64,000 nt of DNA, from contig CAKVNM010000002.1 of assembly GCA_934777505.1 (NCBI GenBank), positions 62,001-126,000 of the forward strand. Direction: 5' to 3'. The notes under the pieces were generated by a model that did no database searches, was not told the DNA's origin, and saw nothing but the letters and a program-made list of their open reading frames with translations. Of this stretch, positions 15,816 through 23,464 are shown one piece after another. A program made the position numbers and the translations under genes. Origin of the DNA: an uncultured Clostridia bacterium (GTDB taxonomy: Bacteria > Bacillota > Clostridia > Christensenellales > UBA1242). Every line of letters begins with the position of its first letter. Position 1 is the stretch's first letter.

Positions 15816-16934
15816 CTAATCTTGTTTTTTTCCGCAATTTGGGCAGAACTTTGCGTCTTTGCTAAGTTTTGCACCACATTCGCAAGTTTTTTCTGTAATT
15901 AATTTTTCGCCACATTCACTACAAAATTTTGCACCTTTTTTAATTTTTGCTCCGCATTTTGGGCAAGATAATCCCAATTTCTTTCCACATTCTGGGCAGA
16001 ACTTTGCATTTTCTTTAACCTTTGCTCCACATTCGCAAGTAACAAAATTTTCTTTTGGCTTGTTTTCAAAATTAACATTTTCGCTGAACATTTTTCCAAC
16101 AGCAGAACCTGCTCCAAGACCAACACCAAGACCTGCTAAACTTCCACCATTTGGATTTTGAGCAGCGTCACGAATTGCTTGTGCTGCTTGGAATTGAGTG
16201 TATGTTCCCATCTTGTCTTCCATAACGCCAATTTTTGTGCGTTCATCAAGCATTTTTTCTACTTCTTCTGGAAGCGACAAGTTTTCAAGCACAACAGTGC
16301 AAAGTTGTAAACCAAAAGCACCAAACTCTTTTTGACTGCTTTCCAAAACTTTGTCGGCAAATTCACGATAGTTTGCGGCAAGGTCGAGAGCAGAAATTTT
16401 GCTTTCTGCGATTGCATCTGTGATTGCTGAAAGTACCATTGGCTTGCATTGATTTGCAACATCTTCTACTGAATAGAGTGCATTTGTTCCAAACATTTCT
16501 TTCATGAACACTTTTGGGTCTTCCACTCTAAACGAATAAACACCATATCCACGAAGTCTAACATTGCCAAACTCGCTATCTCTCATCATGATTGGATTTT
16601 GAGTGCCCCATTTTAGACCTGTAAATTGCTTTGTGTTAACATAGTAAACTTCTGCCTTGATTCTGCTTTCAAATCCTGTTGGAAGGCTAAGAAGTTTTGT
16701 TAAGAATGGAATGTTCTCTGTTTTTAGTGTGTATGAACCCGGTCCAAACACATCAGCAATCTCGCCCTTATGAACAAAAATTGCGCATTGGCTTTCCCTA
16801 ACCACCAAAGTTGAAGATGTCATAATCTCATCTCTGTCGGTCAATGGATAGCGATAAACAACAGTGTCCTTGCTGTCGTCTTTCCATTCAATAACTTTTA
16901 AAAGTTGTCTTTTGATACCATTAAATAGTCCCAT
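15816..16934 (-). CDS. SPFH-domain protein with C-terminal zinc ribbons (YdjI-like)
   Basis: Starting at ATG 16934 after an AAGGAG site, the product has 372 residues. Residues 1-240 form an SPFH/Band 7-like domain (MTSSTLVVRESQCAIFVHKGEIADVFGPGSY, then the FVDSF-like strands). A short Gly/Ala-rich linker follows (GGSLAGLGVGLGAGSAVG), then three to four zinc ribbons of the CxxC type (CECGAKV...CPECGKKL, CPKCGAKI...CSECGEKL, CECGAKL...CPNCGKKQ). Such proteins are sometimes labelled virion core protein, but here it is chromosomal and likely part of a membrane stress system, like B. subtilis YdjI. It leads the operon with 14769-15812. Confidence 0.85.
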   Translation of the reverse strand: MGLFNGIKRQLLKVIEWKDDSKDTVVYRYPLTDRDEIMTSSTLVVRESQCAIFVHKGEIADVFGPGSYTLKTENIPFLTKLLSLPTGFESRIKAEVYYVNTKQFTGLKWGTQNPIMMRDSEFGNVRLRGYGVYSFRVEDPKVFMKEMFGTNALYSVEDVANQCKPMVLSAITDAIAESKISALDLAANYREFADKVLESSQKEFGAFGLQLCTVVLENLSLPEEVEKMLDERTKIGVMEDKMGTYTQFQAAQAIRDAAQNPNGGSLAGLGVGLGAGSAVGKMFSENVNFENKPKENFVTCECGAKVKENAKFCPECGKKLGLSCPKCGAKIKKGAKFCSECGEKLITEKTCECGAKLSKDAKFCPNCGKKQD

Positions 16935-16951
16935 TGTTTTCTCCTTACGAC

Positions 16952-16972
16952 AAAGTATCATTTTGATACTTT
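16952..16972. promoter_or_regulatory. Palindromic operator in front of the SPFH gene
   Basis: AAAGTATCA-TTT-TGATACTTT is a perfect 9-bp inverted repeat, 18 nt upstream of the SPFH start. It lies between the promoter and the ribosome binding site, where a repressor would block transcription. Confidence 0.5.
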
Positions 16973-16988
16973 TGTGCTTATATATATT

Positions 16989-17018
16989 ATATTATCAGTT
17001 TTTCGTGGCTAGTGTCAA
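16989..17018 (-). promoter_or_regulatory. Promoter of the SPFH operon
   Basis: TTGACA (17018-17013) and TAATAT (18-nt spacer) read on the minus strand. The palindrome at 16952-16972 follows downstream. Confidence 0.55.
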
Positions 17019-17131
17019 ATTTGTGCGATTATTTTTTTAACAATATGGCAAACATTTTTTGTCAAACAAGTGCTAAATTTTAAAGCAAAATTATAACAAG
17101 AAAATTCAATAAAAAATTTTTTAAATATTTA

Positions 17132-17161
17132 TTGACAAGATACCCCAAAATATTATATAAT
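17132..17161 (+). promoter_or_regulatory. Promoter of the tRNA-Met / tRNA-Glu transcript
   Basis: TTGACA (17132-17137) and TATAAT (17156-17161) with an 18-nt spacer lie 19 nt before tRNA-Met. Confidence 0.75.
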
Positions 17162-17180
17162 GCACTAGTCGAGTAATTAT

Positions 17181-17257
17181 GGCGGCGTAGCTTAGTTGGT
17201 TATAGCGTTCGGCTCATACCCGGAAGGTCGGTGGTTCAAGTCCACCCGTCGCTACCA
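17181..17257 (+). tRNA. tRNA-Met (CAT), elongator type
   Basis: A 77-nt cloverleaf: acceptor GGCGGCG with CGTCGCT, anticodon loop CTCATAC (anticodon CAT), T-arm GGTGG-TTCAAGT-CCACC, and an encoded CCA. The first pair is G-U rather than unpaired and the stem does not carry the initiator features, so elongator Met is most likely. Confidence 0.93.
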
Positions 17258-17277
17258 ATTTGCTACAAAGAAAACTA

Positions 17278-18951
17278 TCAAAGTTTGAACTTTGTCAAAT
17301 ATGGTCCCATGGTCAAGCGGTTAAGACACCACCCTTTCACGGTGGTATCAGGGGTTCGATTCCCCTTGGGACTACCAACAAATACTTGGTTTTGATAAAA
17401 AAAATCAAGTATGTTAGTATCATCATGATTTAACAATATGTTTTTCAGTGATGATATGATAGTTATTAAAAGTTCAGAGTTCGTTTGACGGTGAATCTGA
17501 ACTTTTTTTATTAAATATTCAATTATTGTTTTTTGACTAAATCTATCTAACAGTTCTATATTTTCAAGTTTTTTTATAAATTTCTTTAACTCTACACACT
17601 TATCAACATCTTGTTTTGAACTATGAATTGAGTTAATTTCAATTTGCACTCTAACTCTTTCATTTTCTAACTCAATGAGTTTATTTTTTAAACTATCACT
17701 TGGTGTGTCGGCTAACAAATTAACAATATTATCAATTTTAGCATTCAGTGAAATCATGCTCTTTTTTAATCTCTTTATTTCTTGCTCATTATCTCTTTTG
17801 AACAACTCACTGTTATAGTCTATAAATTTTTCTAATAACTCAATATTTCTTTTAGTGAAATATTTTTTTAAGTAGTTTATAACAATTTCTTCCAAATAAT
17901 CTGCTCTAACCTTTCTGGTAGAGCAATTTTTATGCCGTTTGTATCCACCGCACTCATAATAATAAATTTTCTGTGTATTATCGTTACGATTTTTTTTACA
18001 TGAAGTGCCGCTTAGTTTTGAGCCACATTCTTGACATTCTAGTAAATTAGACAACAAATAAACATGATTTTCTTTTTTGAAACTTCCGCTGTTCATTTTC
18101 CGCTGTATCATTTTTTCTTGTGCTTTTAGCCAAGTTGCTTTGTCGATAATTATGGGCATACCACCTTCAATTCTAACTTGTTCACCGAGTGGTTTTTTGA
18201 GTCTGTTACTCATTTTACCACTTGGACTTTTAACCCACGATTGATTATACAAATAAACGCCTGTGTATTTTTCATTTTTTAAGATATCGTGAATCGAGCC
18301 TTTGCCAAGGGGTTTATTCCTTTTGGTTGTAAATCCCGGAAACGAAGAAGCAATTTTATCATAACCATAGCCTTGTAAAAACATTTCAAAAATCTTTTTT
18401 ACAATTTTTGCTTCTTCTTCATTGATTTCGTACTCTCCGGTGTTTTTATTCACATTATAACCGAGCGGCGCAAGACCGCCGTTGTGTCTACCTTTTAATG
18501 CATTTTCGTATTGACCTTTTTTTGCTTCTCGGGACAAATTTCTGCTAAAATAATGTGCGATTAGTTCGAGCATTTTTTCCATTACTTCACCTTCTGGTGA
18601 ATCATCTAGACATTGCTCAGTCACACTTTCTCTTTGAACTCCTGCTTGTTTAAGTAAATGTTTATAAAATGCGGTCTCGTAGTCGTCACCACGAGAGAAT
18701 CTGTCGATTTTGTGTACGACAATCTTTTCAAACTTTTTCTTTTTTGCATCGTCTATCATTTGCAAAAATTCTTCACGCTTAGAAAGATTTTTTGAAGCCG
18801 AGCAACCTTCGTCTATATATTCTTGAACAATTTCATAATCACGAGCATCGCAATATGCTCGACACGCTCTTCGCTGTGCCTCAATGCTAAAATTACTTTG
18901 GCCGTCTCGTGAAAATCTATAATAACAAGCAACTTTTGTTTTTATCTTCAT
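17278..18951 (-). CDS. int: Large serine recombinase (integrase)
   Basis: The start is ATG 18951 after AAAGGAG. The resolvase catalytic domain comes first (KVACYYRFSRDGQSNFSIEAQ, nucleophile Ser14; VVHKIDRFSRG), then the Recombinase domain (APLGYNVNKNTGEYEINEEEAKIVKKIFEMF), a zinc ribbon (CQECGSKL...CGGYKRHKNCSTRK) and a coiled coil (about 370-440). It would catalyse attP x attB recombination at tRNA-Glu. The last 30 or so codons are read antisense through the attL core and tRNA-Glu. In the excised circle the same frame would instead continue into right-end sequence and stop at 31301, giving a different 25-residue tail. Confidence 0.93.
   Translation of the reverse strand: MKIKTKVACYYRFSRDGQSNFSIEAQRRACRAYCDARDYEIVQEYIDEGCSASKNLSKREEFLQMIDDAKKKKFEKIVVHKIDRFSRGDDYETAFYKHLLKQAGVQRESVTEQCLDDSPEGEVMEKMLELIAHYFSRNLSREAKKGQYENALKGRHNGGLAPLGYNVNKNTGEYEINEEEAKIVKKIFEMFLQGYGYDKIASSFPGFTTKRNKPLGKGSIHDILKNEKYTGVYLYNQSWVKSPSGKMSNRLKKPLGEQVRIEGGMPIIIDKATWLKAQEKMIQRKMNSGSFKKENHVYLLSNLLECQECGSKLSGTSCKKNRNDNTQKIYYYECGGYKRHKNCSTRKVRADYLEEIVINYLKKYFTKRNIELLEKFIDYNSELFKRDNEQEIKRLKKSMISLNAKIDNIVNLLADTPSDSLKNKLIELENERVRVQIEINSIHSSKQDVDKCVELKKFIKKLENIELLDRFSQKTIIEYLIKKVQIHRQTNSELLITIISSLKNILLNHDDTNILDFFYQNQVFVGSPKGNRTPDTTVKGWCLNRLTMGPYLTKFKL
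17303..17377 (+). tRNA. tRNA-Glu (TTC), integration target
   Basis: A 75-nt cloverleaf with acceptor GGTCCCA / TGGGACT, anticodon loop CTTTCAC (TTC) and encoded CCA. It follows tRNA-Met by 45 nt. Its 3' end (17366-17377) is the left attachment core of the 14-kb element. Insertion has separated it from its original terminator, now at 31404-31432. Confidence 0.93.
17366..17389 (+). repeat. attL core
   Basis: TTGGGACTACCA is followed by ACAAATACTTGG. It overlaps the last 12 nt of tRNA-Glu and the 3' part of the integrase frame. It differs from the right copy at two positions. Confidence 0.85.
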
Positions 18952-19023
18952 CACAATTTCTCCTTTAAAGTTTGAAAAAACAAGACACTGTGTGCCTATT
19001 TTTTTATTTAAATATGTATCACT

Positions 19024-19614
19024 CTAAATACTTCTGCGAATTTCCACAACAACGCCAAGTATTCTTACTGGTAGTTTTTCTATATCTTCACTGGTATAAA
19101 TCATCGGTTCATAACTTAAATTAAGAGGTTGCAGAATTATGCAATTCTCTTTTTTTATGACTTTTTTGAAGGTGGCGTCATAGCCATTTACTGCGACCAC
19201 GGCGAATGCACCGTTGTCACAAGTGTCTTGCTTCCTGATAATTAAAATATCATCTTTCAAAAATTTTGGAGCCATCGAATCACCTTGAACTTTTAAAGCG
19301 AAATATTCCTTGCCACCACGCAACATTTCTGGATTAATCTCTTCAAAATCTAAAACATCTTCAATCATTTCAAGCGGAATTCCTGCGGGTATACGACCAA
19401 GTACTGGAATTCGTGTTTTATTCAAATCTTCAACTAAATCAGATAATGCCACATTAAACAGATTTGCAATTTTTTTTATTGTTTCTAAATCAGGAGTTCG
19501 TAGATTGTTCTCCCACATACTGATTGTTCCATTAGCAACATTTAATTTTTTTGCTAATTCAATTTGACCAAGTTTATTTTGTTTTCTTATCTCTTTTAGT
19601 CTATCTCCAAACAT
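19024..19614 (-). CDS. LexA/CI-type autocleaving repressor of the element
   Basis: The 196-residue product (ATG 19614 after AAAGGACGG) has an N-terminal XRE helix-turn-helix (LGQIELAKKLNVANGTISMWENNLRTP) and a C-terminal S24 peptidase domain. The Ala77-Gly78 cleavage site (RIPAGIP), catalytic Ser113 (QGDSMAP) and Lys150 (DATFKKV) are all present, so RecA-stimulated self-cleavage and SOS induction of the element are expected. It faces the Cro-like gene across three operator-like repeats. Confidence 0.92.
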   Translation of the reverse strand: MFGDRLKEIRKQNKLGQIELAKKLNVANGTISMWENNLRTPDLETIKKIANLFNVALSDLVEDLNKTRIPVLGRIPAGIPLEMIEDVLDFEEINPEMLRGGKEYFALKVQGDSMAPKFLKDDILIIRKQDTCDNGAFAVVAVNGYDATFKKVIKKENCIILQPLNLSYEPMIYTSEDIEKLPVRILGVVVEIRRSI

Positions 19615-19640
19615 TTCATTTCCGTCCTTTTTATGTGAAA

Positions 19641-19669
19641 ATTTTAACACTTTGTGAAATAAAACACAA
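19641..19669 (-). promoter_or_regulatory. Repressor promoter
   Basis: TTGTGT (19669-19664), 17 nt, TAAAAT (19646-19641) on the minus strand. It overlaps the operator-like repeat at 19643-19659, which fits autoregulation. Confidence 0.55.
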
Positions 19670-19765
19670 GATTTTAAAAAAAATAAAAATTTTTCTCATA
19701 TATTGTGAAATTTTATTTGACAAAATAAATATAATAAATTAGAATTTTCACAGAAAGTGAGAAAA
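19643..19765. promoter_or_regulatory. Three operator-like repeats of the genetic switch
   Basis: TTTCACA/TGTGAAA half-sites recur three times: 19643-19659 (over the repressor promoter), 19692-19710 (TTTCTCATATATTGTGAAA) and 19745-19765 (TTTTCAC, AGAAA centre, GTGAGAAAA). The last covers the expected start of the early transcript. This is the layout of a CI/Cro switch. Confidence 0.65.
19717..19745 (+). promoter_or_regulatory. Early rightward promoter of the element
   Basis: TTGACA (19717-19722), 17 nt, TAGAAT (19740-19745). It lies between two operator repeats and drives the Cro-like gene and the small early genes. Confidence 0.7.
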
Positions 19766-19775
19766 GGAACAAAAA

Positions 19776-20003
19776 ATGAACATTAAACAACTAAGAATTA
19801 CACAAAATGTGAAACAAATAAAACTTGTACGAGAATTAAAAGTTTCTGTTGGATGTATTTCACAATGGGAAAACGGCAAGCGAACTCCAAAAATCGAGCA
19901 ACTCCCCAAACTTGCAAAAGTTTTGAATTGTTCGATTGAAACACTAGTGAACGCTTTGATTGAGACTAAACAACACAAGGAGCAACGCAATGAAAGAAAC
20001 TGA
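19776..20003 (+). CDS. Cro-like XRE helix-turn-helix protein
   Basis: This 75-residue protein is little more than one XRE domain (LRITQNVKQIKLVRELKVSVGCISQWENGKRTPKIEQLPKLAKVLNCSIETLV). Divergent orientation to the repressor and position as first early gene argue for a Cro-like antirepressor or a second regulator. An AAAGGAAC site precedes the ATG. It overlaps the next gene by 14 nt. Confidence 0.85.
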   Translation: MNIKQLRITQNVKQIKLVRELKVSVGCISQWENGKRTPKIEQLPKLAKVLNCSIETLVNALIETKQHKEQRNERN

Positions 20004-20151
20004 GTTCCTGACAATTCCTATTTCAGCAAAAATTGTCATAGACAAAAAAGGCAATGTGATTTCAAAGAAAATTACAACCAAGCAAGTTCCTTTAACAGAC
20101 AAATTAGTTGTTAATTTTATTAAAGCACTAGGCTGGGACATGAACAACTAA
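19990..20151 (+). CDS. Small early protein of the element
   Basis: A 53-residue product beginning MKETEFLTIPISAKIVIDKKGNV, with an AAGGAG site inside the end of the Cro-like gene. Basic middle and hydrophobic end; no family recognised. The overlap and spacing make it a credible co-translated gene. Confidence 0.6.
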   Translation: MKETEFLTIPISAKIVIDKKGNVISKKITTKQVPLTDKLVVNFIKALGWDMNN

Positions 20152-20170
20152 CTAAAAAGGAGAACAGAAC

Positions 20171-20329
20171 ATGAAAAAGAAAAGCGTATTTTCTTTAATC
20201 AAAAAGCCAAAGGGCTACACAAAGCAAAAAAACAGTCAGTCACGATTGACTAAAAGTGATTGTTTTTTAGGAATTGACATGAGCAACTCTGCTCACCCTT
20301 TGAACATTCAGTACATTGCAAAGAAATGA
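20171..20329 (+). CDS. Very small basic protein of the element
   Basis: A 52-residue product beginning MKKKSVFSLIKKPKGYTKQK. An AAAAGGAGAAC site lies at the right distance, and the gene sits 19 nt after the previous one and 18 nt before the next. Lysine-rich N-terminus, no membrane helix. Function unknown. Confidence 0.5.
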   Translation: MKKKSVFSLIKKPKGYTKQKNSQSRLTKSDCFLGIDMSNSAHPLNIQYIAKK

Positions 20330-20347
20330 GAAAGGAGAAACAGAAAG

Positions 20348-20575
20348 ATGTTAAAAGTAAAAATCTCAATTAAAGAAGAACCAGCGTTTGAACGATTGAC
20401 TTTTCGAGAACGCAACGGACATTTCGGAGTTTGCGGAATGAACGAAACAAACGAAGATAAGAAAATTATAGCGTGCGTGTTTCGTTTAATGCAATACGAG
20501 GAGACCGGTCTTTCCCCAAAAGAAATCAAAACGCTACAAAATTTAGCAAAGTCCCTTGTTAAAAACAACAAGTAA
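20348..20575 (+). CDS. Phage-type small protein with YEETGLSPKEI motif
   Basis: A 75-residue protein with GAAAGGAG site. The segment LMQYEETGLSPKEIKTLQN is the common phage motif (LAEYEDTGLTPEEI-like) found in many small early proteins of Bacillota phages and mobile elements, of unknown role. This supports a viral origin for the module. Confidence 0.7.
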   Translation: MLKVKISIKEEPAFERLTFRERNGHFGVCGMNETNEDKKIIACVFRLMQYEETGLSPKEIKTLQNLAKSLVKNNK

Positions 20576-20606
20576 ACTATAAAAAACTTTGAAAGGAGGT
20601 GATTAT

Positions 20607-20972
20607 ATGAAAGTTTTTAAAAGTCTGTTAATCATGATTTTGACACTTGCTTTAATCGTAGGAATTGCGCTTGCTGTGAACAATCACGGTGGATACAGGA
20701 AAATTACAATTTCCGACGAATTACCAAAAGAAACTGTGACGATTGCTCGAAATGACAAGCAAGTCGATGTGCTTAATCTTAAACTTGTAAAAGTTGGAGA
20801 AAAAATCACAATCAATTATGAAGGTACTGTCACAACAGAAAAAGACATTGCAGACGACTTTGTCGGCATTCAAATTACCGGCGTTGAAAAGTTAGAAGAC
20901 GGCACATATATCGTAATTGATAATGTTTCAATTGTATATCGAGCAGTTCCAGAAACGATTAAAGATAATTAG
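20607..20972 (+). CDS. Membrane-anchored protein with a small extracellular domain
   Basis: The start is ATG 20607, after a strong AAAGGAGGTGATT site, giving 121 residues. One N-terminal hydrophobic segment (LLIMILTLALIVGIALAV) acts as signal or anchor; the rest is a beta-rich, acidic domain of about 95 residues. It is too long for a classical filamentous-phage coat protein, but it is the only small gene in the early block with a transmembrane segment, so it is the weak best candidate for a virion or membrane role. Confidence 0.65.
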   Translation: MKVFKSLLIMILTLALIVGIALAVNNHGGYRKITISDELPKETVTIARNDKQVDVLNLKLVKVGEKITINYEGTVTTEKDIADDFVGIQITGVEKLEDGTYIVIDNVSIVYRAVPETIKDN

Positions 20973-20978
20973 GAAATA

Positions 20979-21009
20979 AAAAACAATAAAGGTTTTTATT
21001 GTTTTTTTC
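20979..21009 (+). terminator. Terminator inside the element's early operon
   Basis: AAAACAATAAA pairs with TTTATTGTTTT around a short loop, followed by T7. It could attenuate transcription between the early genes and the membrane-protein block. Confidence 0.7.
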
Positions 21010-21039
21010 AAAAAAAATTGCAAAAAAAGGAGAAACTTT

Positions 21040-21231
21040 ATGCCAAAGTTTAAATTTTTTATTAGGTTACGCAAGAAAAGAAAATCGTTCACGATTGAGA
21101 AGTTTTTAAAACTTGTTAAAAGAAAGAAAAAAGAACTCGGAGAAGACGGCTTTGAGGCTTGGAATGCAAAGTTTTGGTCGGAACTCGACAAAGGGACATC
21201 CCCATACTTTTCAGCAAAAGGAGATGTTTAA
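21040..21231 (+). CDS. Small basic protein of the element
   Basis: A 63-residue product, beginning MPKFKFFIRLRKKRKSF, with an AAAAGGAG site. It is strongly basic in its first half (RKKRK, KRKKKE) and has no membrane segment. A nucleic-acid binding role is possible, for example a single-strand binding protein, but no family is recognised. Confidence 0.6.
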   Translation: MPKFKFFIRLRKKRKSFTIEKFLKLVKRKKKELGEDGFEAWNAKFWSELDKGTSPYFSAKGDV

Positions 21232-21232
21232 T

Positions 21233-21688
21233 ATGATAGAACTTTTTGCAAACGAGAAAATGGACTTCTTCGACAAAACAGACGACCCTTTTCAAAACTA
21301 CATGATAACAAACTTTGGCAGAGTTTATTCTCTAAAATCAAAAAAATTTTTAAAACTGCAAACCAATAGAGATGGCTATCTCCGCATTGATGTTTGATAT
21401 TTCAATAAAGACAGAAAAAGCGACAAATTTAGGAAACAAGTTTTTGTTCATATCGAAGTAGTCAAAGTCTTTGGTGATTGCTGTGGAAGAAATTTCAATC
21501 AAGCAAAAAAAGAAATTGATATTCTTAATGTTGACCACATCAACAAAAACAAATTTGATGCTCGTCAATGCAATTTGCAAATTGTCAGTTGTAAAGAAAA
21601 TATCAAAAGAAAATTTCTAAACGAAGAAGAACGCAAGCAGTACCTGCAAGACAATTTTTCAGAAATAAACTTGGAAGAAATTTTTTAA
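21233..21688 (+). pseudogene. HNH (NUMOD4-type) homing endonuclease split by an in-frame TGA
   Basis: The frame starts at ATG 21233 after AAAGGAGATG. Codons 1-54 contain a NUMOD4-like motif (NFGRVYSLKSKKFLKLQ, DGYLRIDV). Codon 55 is TGA (21395-21397). The same frame then stays open for 96 codons and holds the HNH core (LNVDHINKNKFDARQCNLQIVS) before TAA at 21686. Either a single nonsense mutation has broken the gene, or the TGA is read through. TGA is a true stop elsewhere in the window, so a pseudogene is more likely. Confidence 0.75.
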
Positions 21689-21764
21689 CCAACAAAGAAA
21701 CTCAATCATTTTTTAATGATTGCTCCCGTCCATTTACTTTTTTTCTCCTGTAAATGGACAACAC

Positions 21765-21849
21765 GGACGGAACATCAGCGCCGGCATAACGCTTGTTGTT
21801 AGGAAAGTATAGTAGTCAATACAGACGAGTTCGAGTCTCGTCCCGTCCA
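21765..21849 (+). other. tRNA-like sequence in the element
   Basis: GGACGG and CCGTCC can form six of seven acceptor pairs. A textbook T-arm precedes the 3' strand: ACGAG stem, TTCGAGT loop, CTCGT stem. A D-like arm (AGCG...CGCT with a GG-containing loop) follows the 5' strand, but with extra bases before it. I cannot fit a normal 7-nt anticodon loop, and no CCA is encoded. It is either a divergent element-borne tRNA, a pseudogene, or a tRNA mimic. Confidence 0.4.
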
Positions 21850-21882
21850 CTATTAAAAATTTTATTAAAGAGGTACATAAAT

Positions 21883-22263
21883 ATGGAAATCAAAATTGCA
21901 ATCAAGGAAACAAAAAACATTGTAACATTAAAATCGATTAACTCACTCAATTTGCGTGAGTTTATTTCGTCTTTTGTTCATAAATCAACAACTCAAATTA
22001 GACACCCCACTTTAAATAACATTGTAATTTTCTTTCACGAGCGAAAGCCCGGCGAGTCAAAGGACGAAAATTTCAAAATCAATGCGTTTAACAAAATTAT
22101 CTATGGACCGGTAGTTTTTGTAAAAACCACAGAAGACGGAACTATTTTGTCAATCACAAATGAAGACTATAAGAAGATTTTACAGTCTTTTAAAAATTTC
22201 AGCATAACAGTCATTAAAGAATACATCAAAGGGGGTGAATCAAATGATAAAATCAATGCCTAA
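21883..22263 (+). CDS. Unknown element protein upstream of the membrane block
   Basis: A 126-residue soluble protein starting at the ATG after AAAGAGG. It begins MEIKIAIKETKNIVTLKSIN; no motif recognised. Its end overlaps the next gene's start by 20 nt, so it belongs to the same operon as the membrane proteins that follow. Confidence 0.65.
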   Translation: MEIKIAIKETKNIVTLKSINSLNLREFISSFVHKSTTQIRHPTLNNIVIFFHERKPGESKDENFKINAFNKIIYGPVVFVKTTEDGTILSITNEDYKKILQSFKNFSITVIKEYIKGGESNDKINA

Positions 22264-23464
22264 GTGGTTAAAAATCACAGTTATAACAATTTTCATTTTA
22301 CTTATGTTAGTAGATATTTGGTATTTTTGGCTTTTAAAATACGCTCCTAATAAAAGTATTTTGACCACCTTTAATATCTCAACATTAGACAAAATAGAAA
22401 ACAACGATAATTATATAATCGAGTTCAACTATTATGCTAATGAAGATAAAGCAGGAGTTGAACTGGTCGAATTTAAATTGCGTTATCTTACAAATGAGAA
22501 CACGACAGACACAATGGAAGTTGGTATTCAATTAATCGGGAAAGACGCACCTATCGAAACGATACTTGCAAGATATAAACACGACTGGGTTAGTAGCGGG
22601 GCATTTAACACAGTTGGTTCTGCTTTACTAGGCGGCACTTCATATTTTGGAGCACAATTTAAAAATTGTGAAACTTACAAATACAACAAATACAATTCAA
22701 CTGCATACAAAGCAACTAGTGAAATCAATTCAAACTCTGCGTTTCTCATTACAATGAATGAAGACTCATTTCTAATGAGTTTTAAAGGCGAGCAGAAAAA
22801 TGAGAAGATGATGCTTCCATCTGGCGAAGAAATCAGTAACTGCTACATTAGATATGATGTTAACTATATGATAGCAAAACTATTCGCTTCAATTAAAAAT
22901 TCGACCATGACGAACGGAACTTTTTACACAAAATTTGAATTCAAAGAAAATATGTTTAATTTCCAAAAAAGCAATGGAAATAACACTTTCTCTGAGATTA
23001 TAACCGATAAAACAGACTTTGAGAAAATTCAAGAAAGAGTTGTAAATTATTTTACAATTAAGATTAATACTTTTAGTCGTGGAGCAGTAATGTCGAGCGA
23101 CAGTTTATTTGGTATGATAGAAAATCAAGCAAATTTTAATTTAACAGAAAATACAAGTCTTTCAGATTATCACTCAAAATCGCAAATTATTGATTTAAAC
23201 GAATACAATTTCGAATATTTCAAAGACCACGACAATTACTACAATATTAAACTTAATGAGCAGACAAAAAAAGAACTTGAAAAATATTCAAATTGCTTAT
23301 TAAATATCACAATCAATCTTGACAACGCAAAAATCAACGAAAAACTTATTGCTATAAATAAAGTTTTACAAGACGATATCTTGACAAAAGATAGAGTCTA
23401 TAAAATTCAAACTTGCTTTACCAATCTACAAGGCAAAATGATTTACACGGGGGTGAGTTTATGA
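22244..23464 (+). CDS. Single-TM protein of the element, large exposed domain (1)
   Basis: The start is ATG 22244 after AAAGGGGGTGA, giving 406 residues. A basic start and one transmembrane segment (ITVITIFILLMLVDIWYFWLL) are followed by about 370 mostly beta-like residues rich in Asn, Tyr and Thr, probably outside the cell. No family recognised. It overlaps the next gene by ATGA. Together with 23461-24555 and 24574-26484 it forms a three-gene membrane/secreted block directly before the pI-like ATPase, the place of minor coat or adsorption proteins in filamentous phages. Confidence 0.7.
   Translation: MIKSMPKWLKITVITIFILLMLVDIWYFWLLKYAPNKSILTTFNISTLDKIENNDNYIIEFNYYANEDKAGVELVEFKLRYLTNENTTDTMEVGIQLIGKDAPIETILARYKHDWVSSGAFNTVGSALLGGTSYFGAQFKNCETYKYNKYNSTAYKATSEINSNSAFLITMNEDSFLMSFKGEQKNEKMMLPSGEEISNCYIRYDVNYMIAKLFASIKNSTMTNGTFYTKFEFKENMFNFQKSNGNNTFSEIITDKTDFEKIQERVVNYFTIKINTFSRGAVMSSDSLFGMIENQANFNLTENTSLSDYHSKSQIIDLNEYNFEYFKDHDNYYNIKLNEQTKKELEKYSNCLLNITINLDNAKINEKLIAINKVLQDDILTKDRVYKIQTCFTNLQGKMIYTGVSL

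Noticed and set aside
15816..16934. SPFH gene as a phage virion core gene
   Set aside because: The label is inherited from database names. Domain structure and the partner zinc-ribbon membrane protein indicate a chromosomal membrane system.
17278..17302. Integrase stop at 17278 as the native end of the gene
   Set aside because: This end lies beyond the attachment core in host tRNA sequence. The native end is expected from the circular form, so the annotated 3' part is a product of integration.
21395..21397. TGA recoded as tryptophan in the element
   Set aside because: Other element genes end in TGA and use TGG for Trp, and only one in-frame TGA was found. A single nonsense mutation is simpler.
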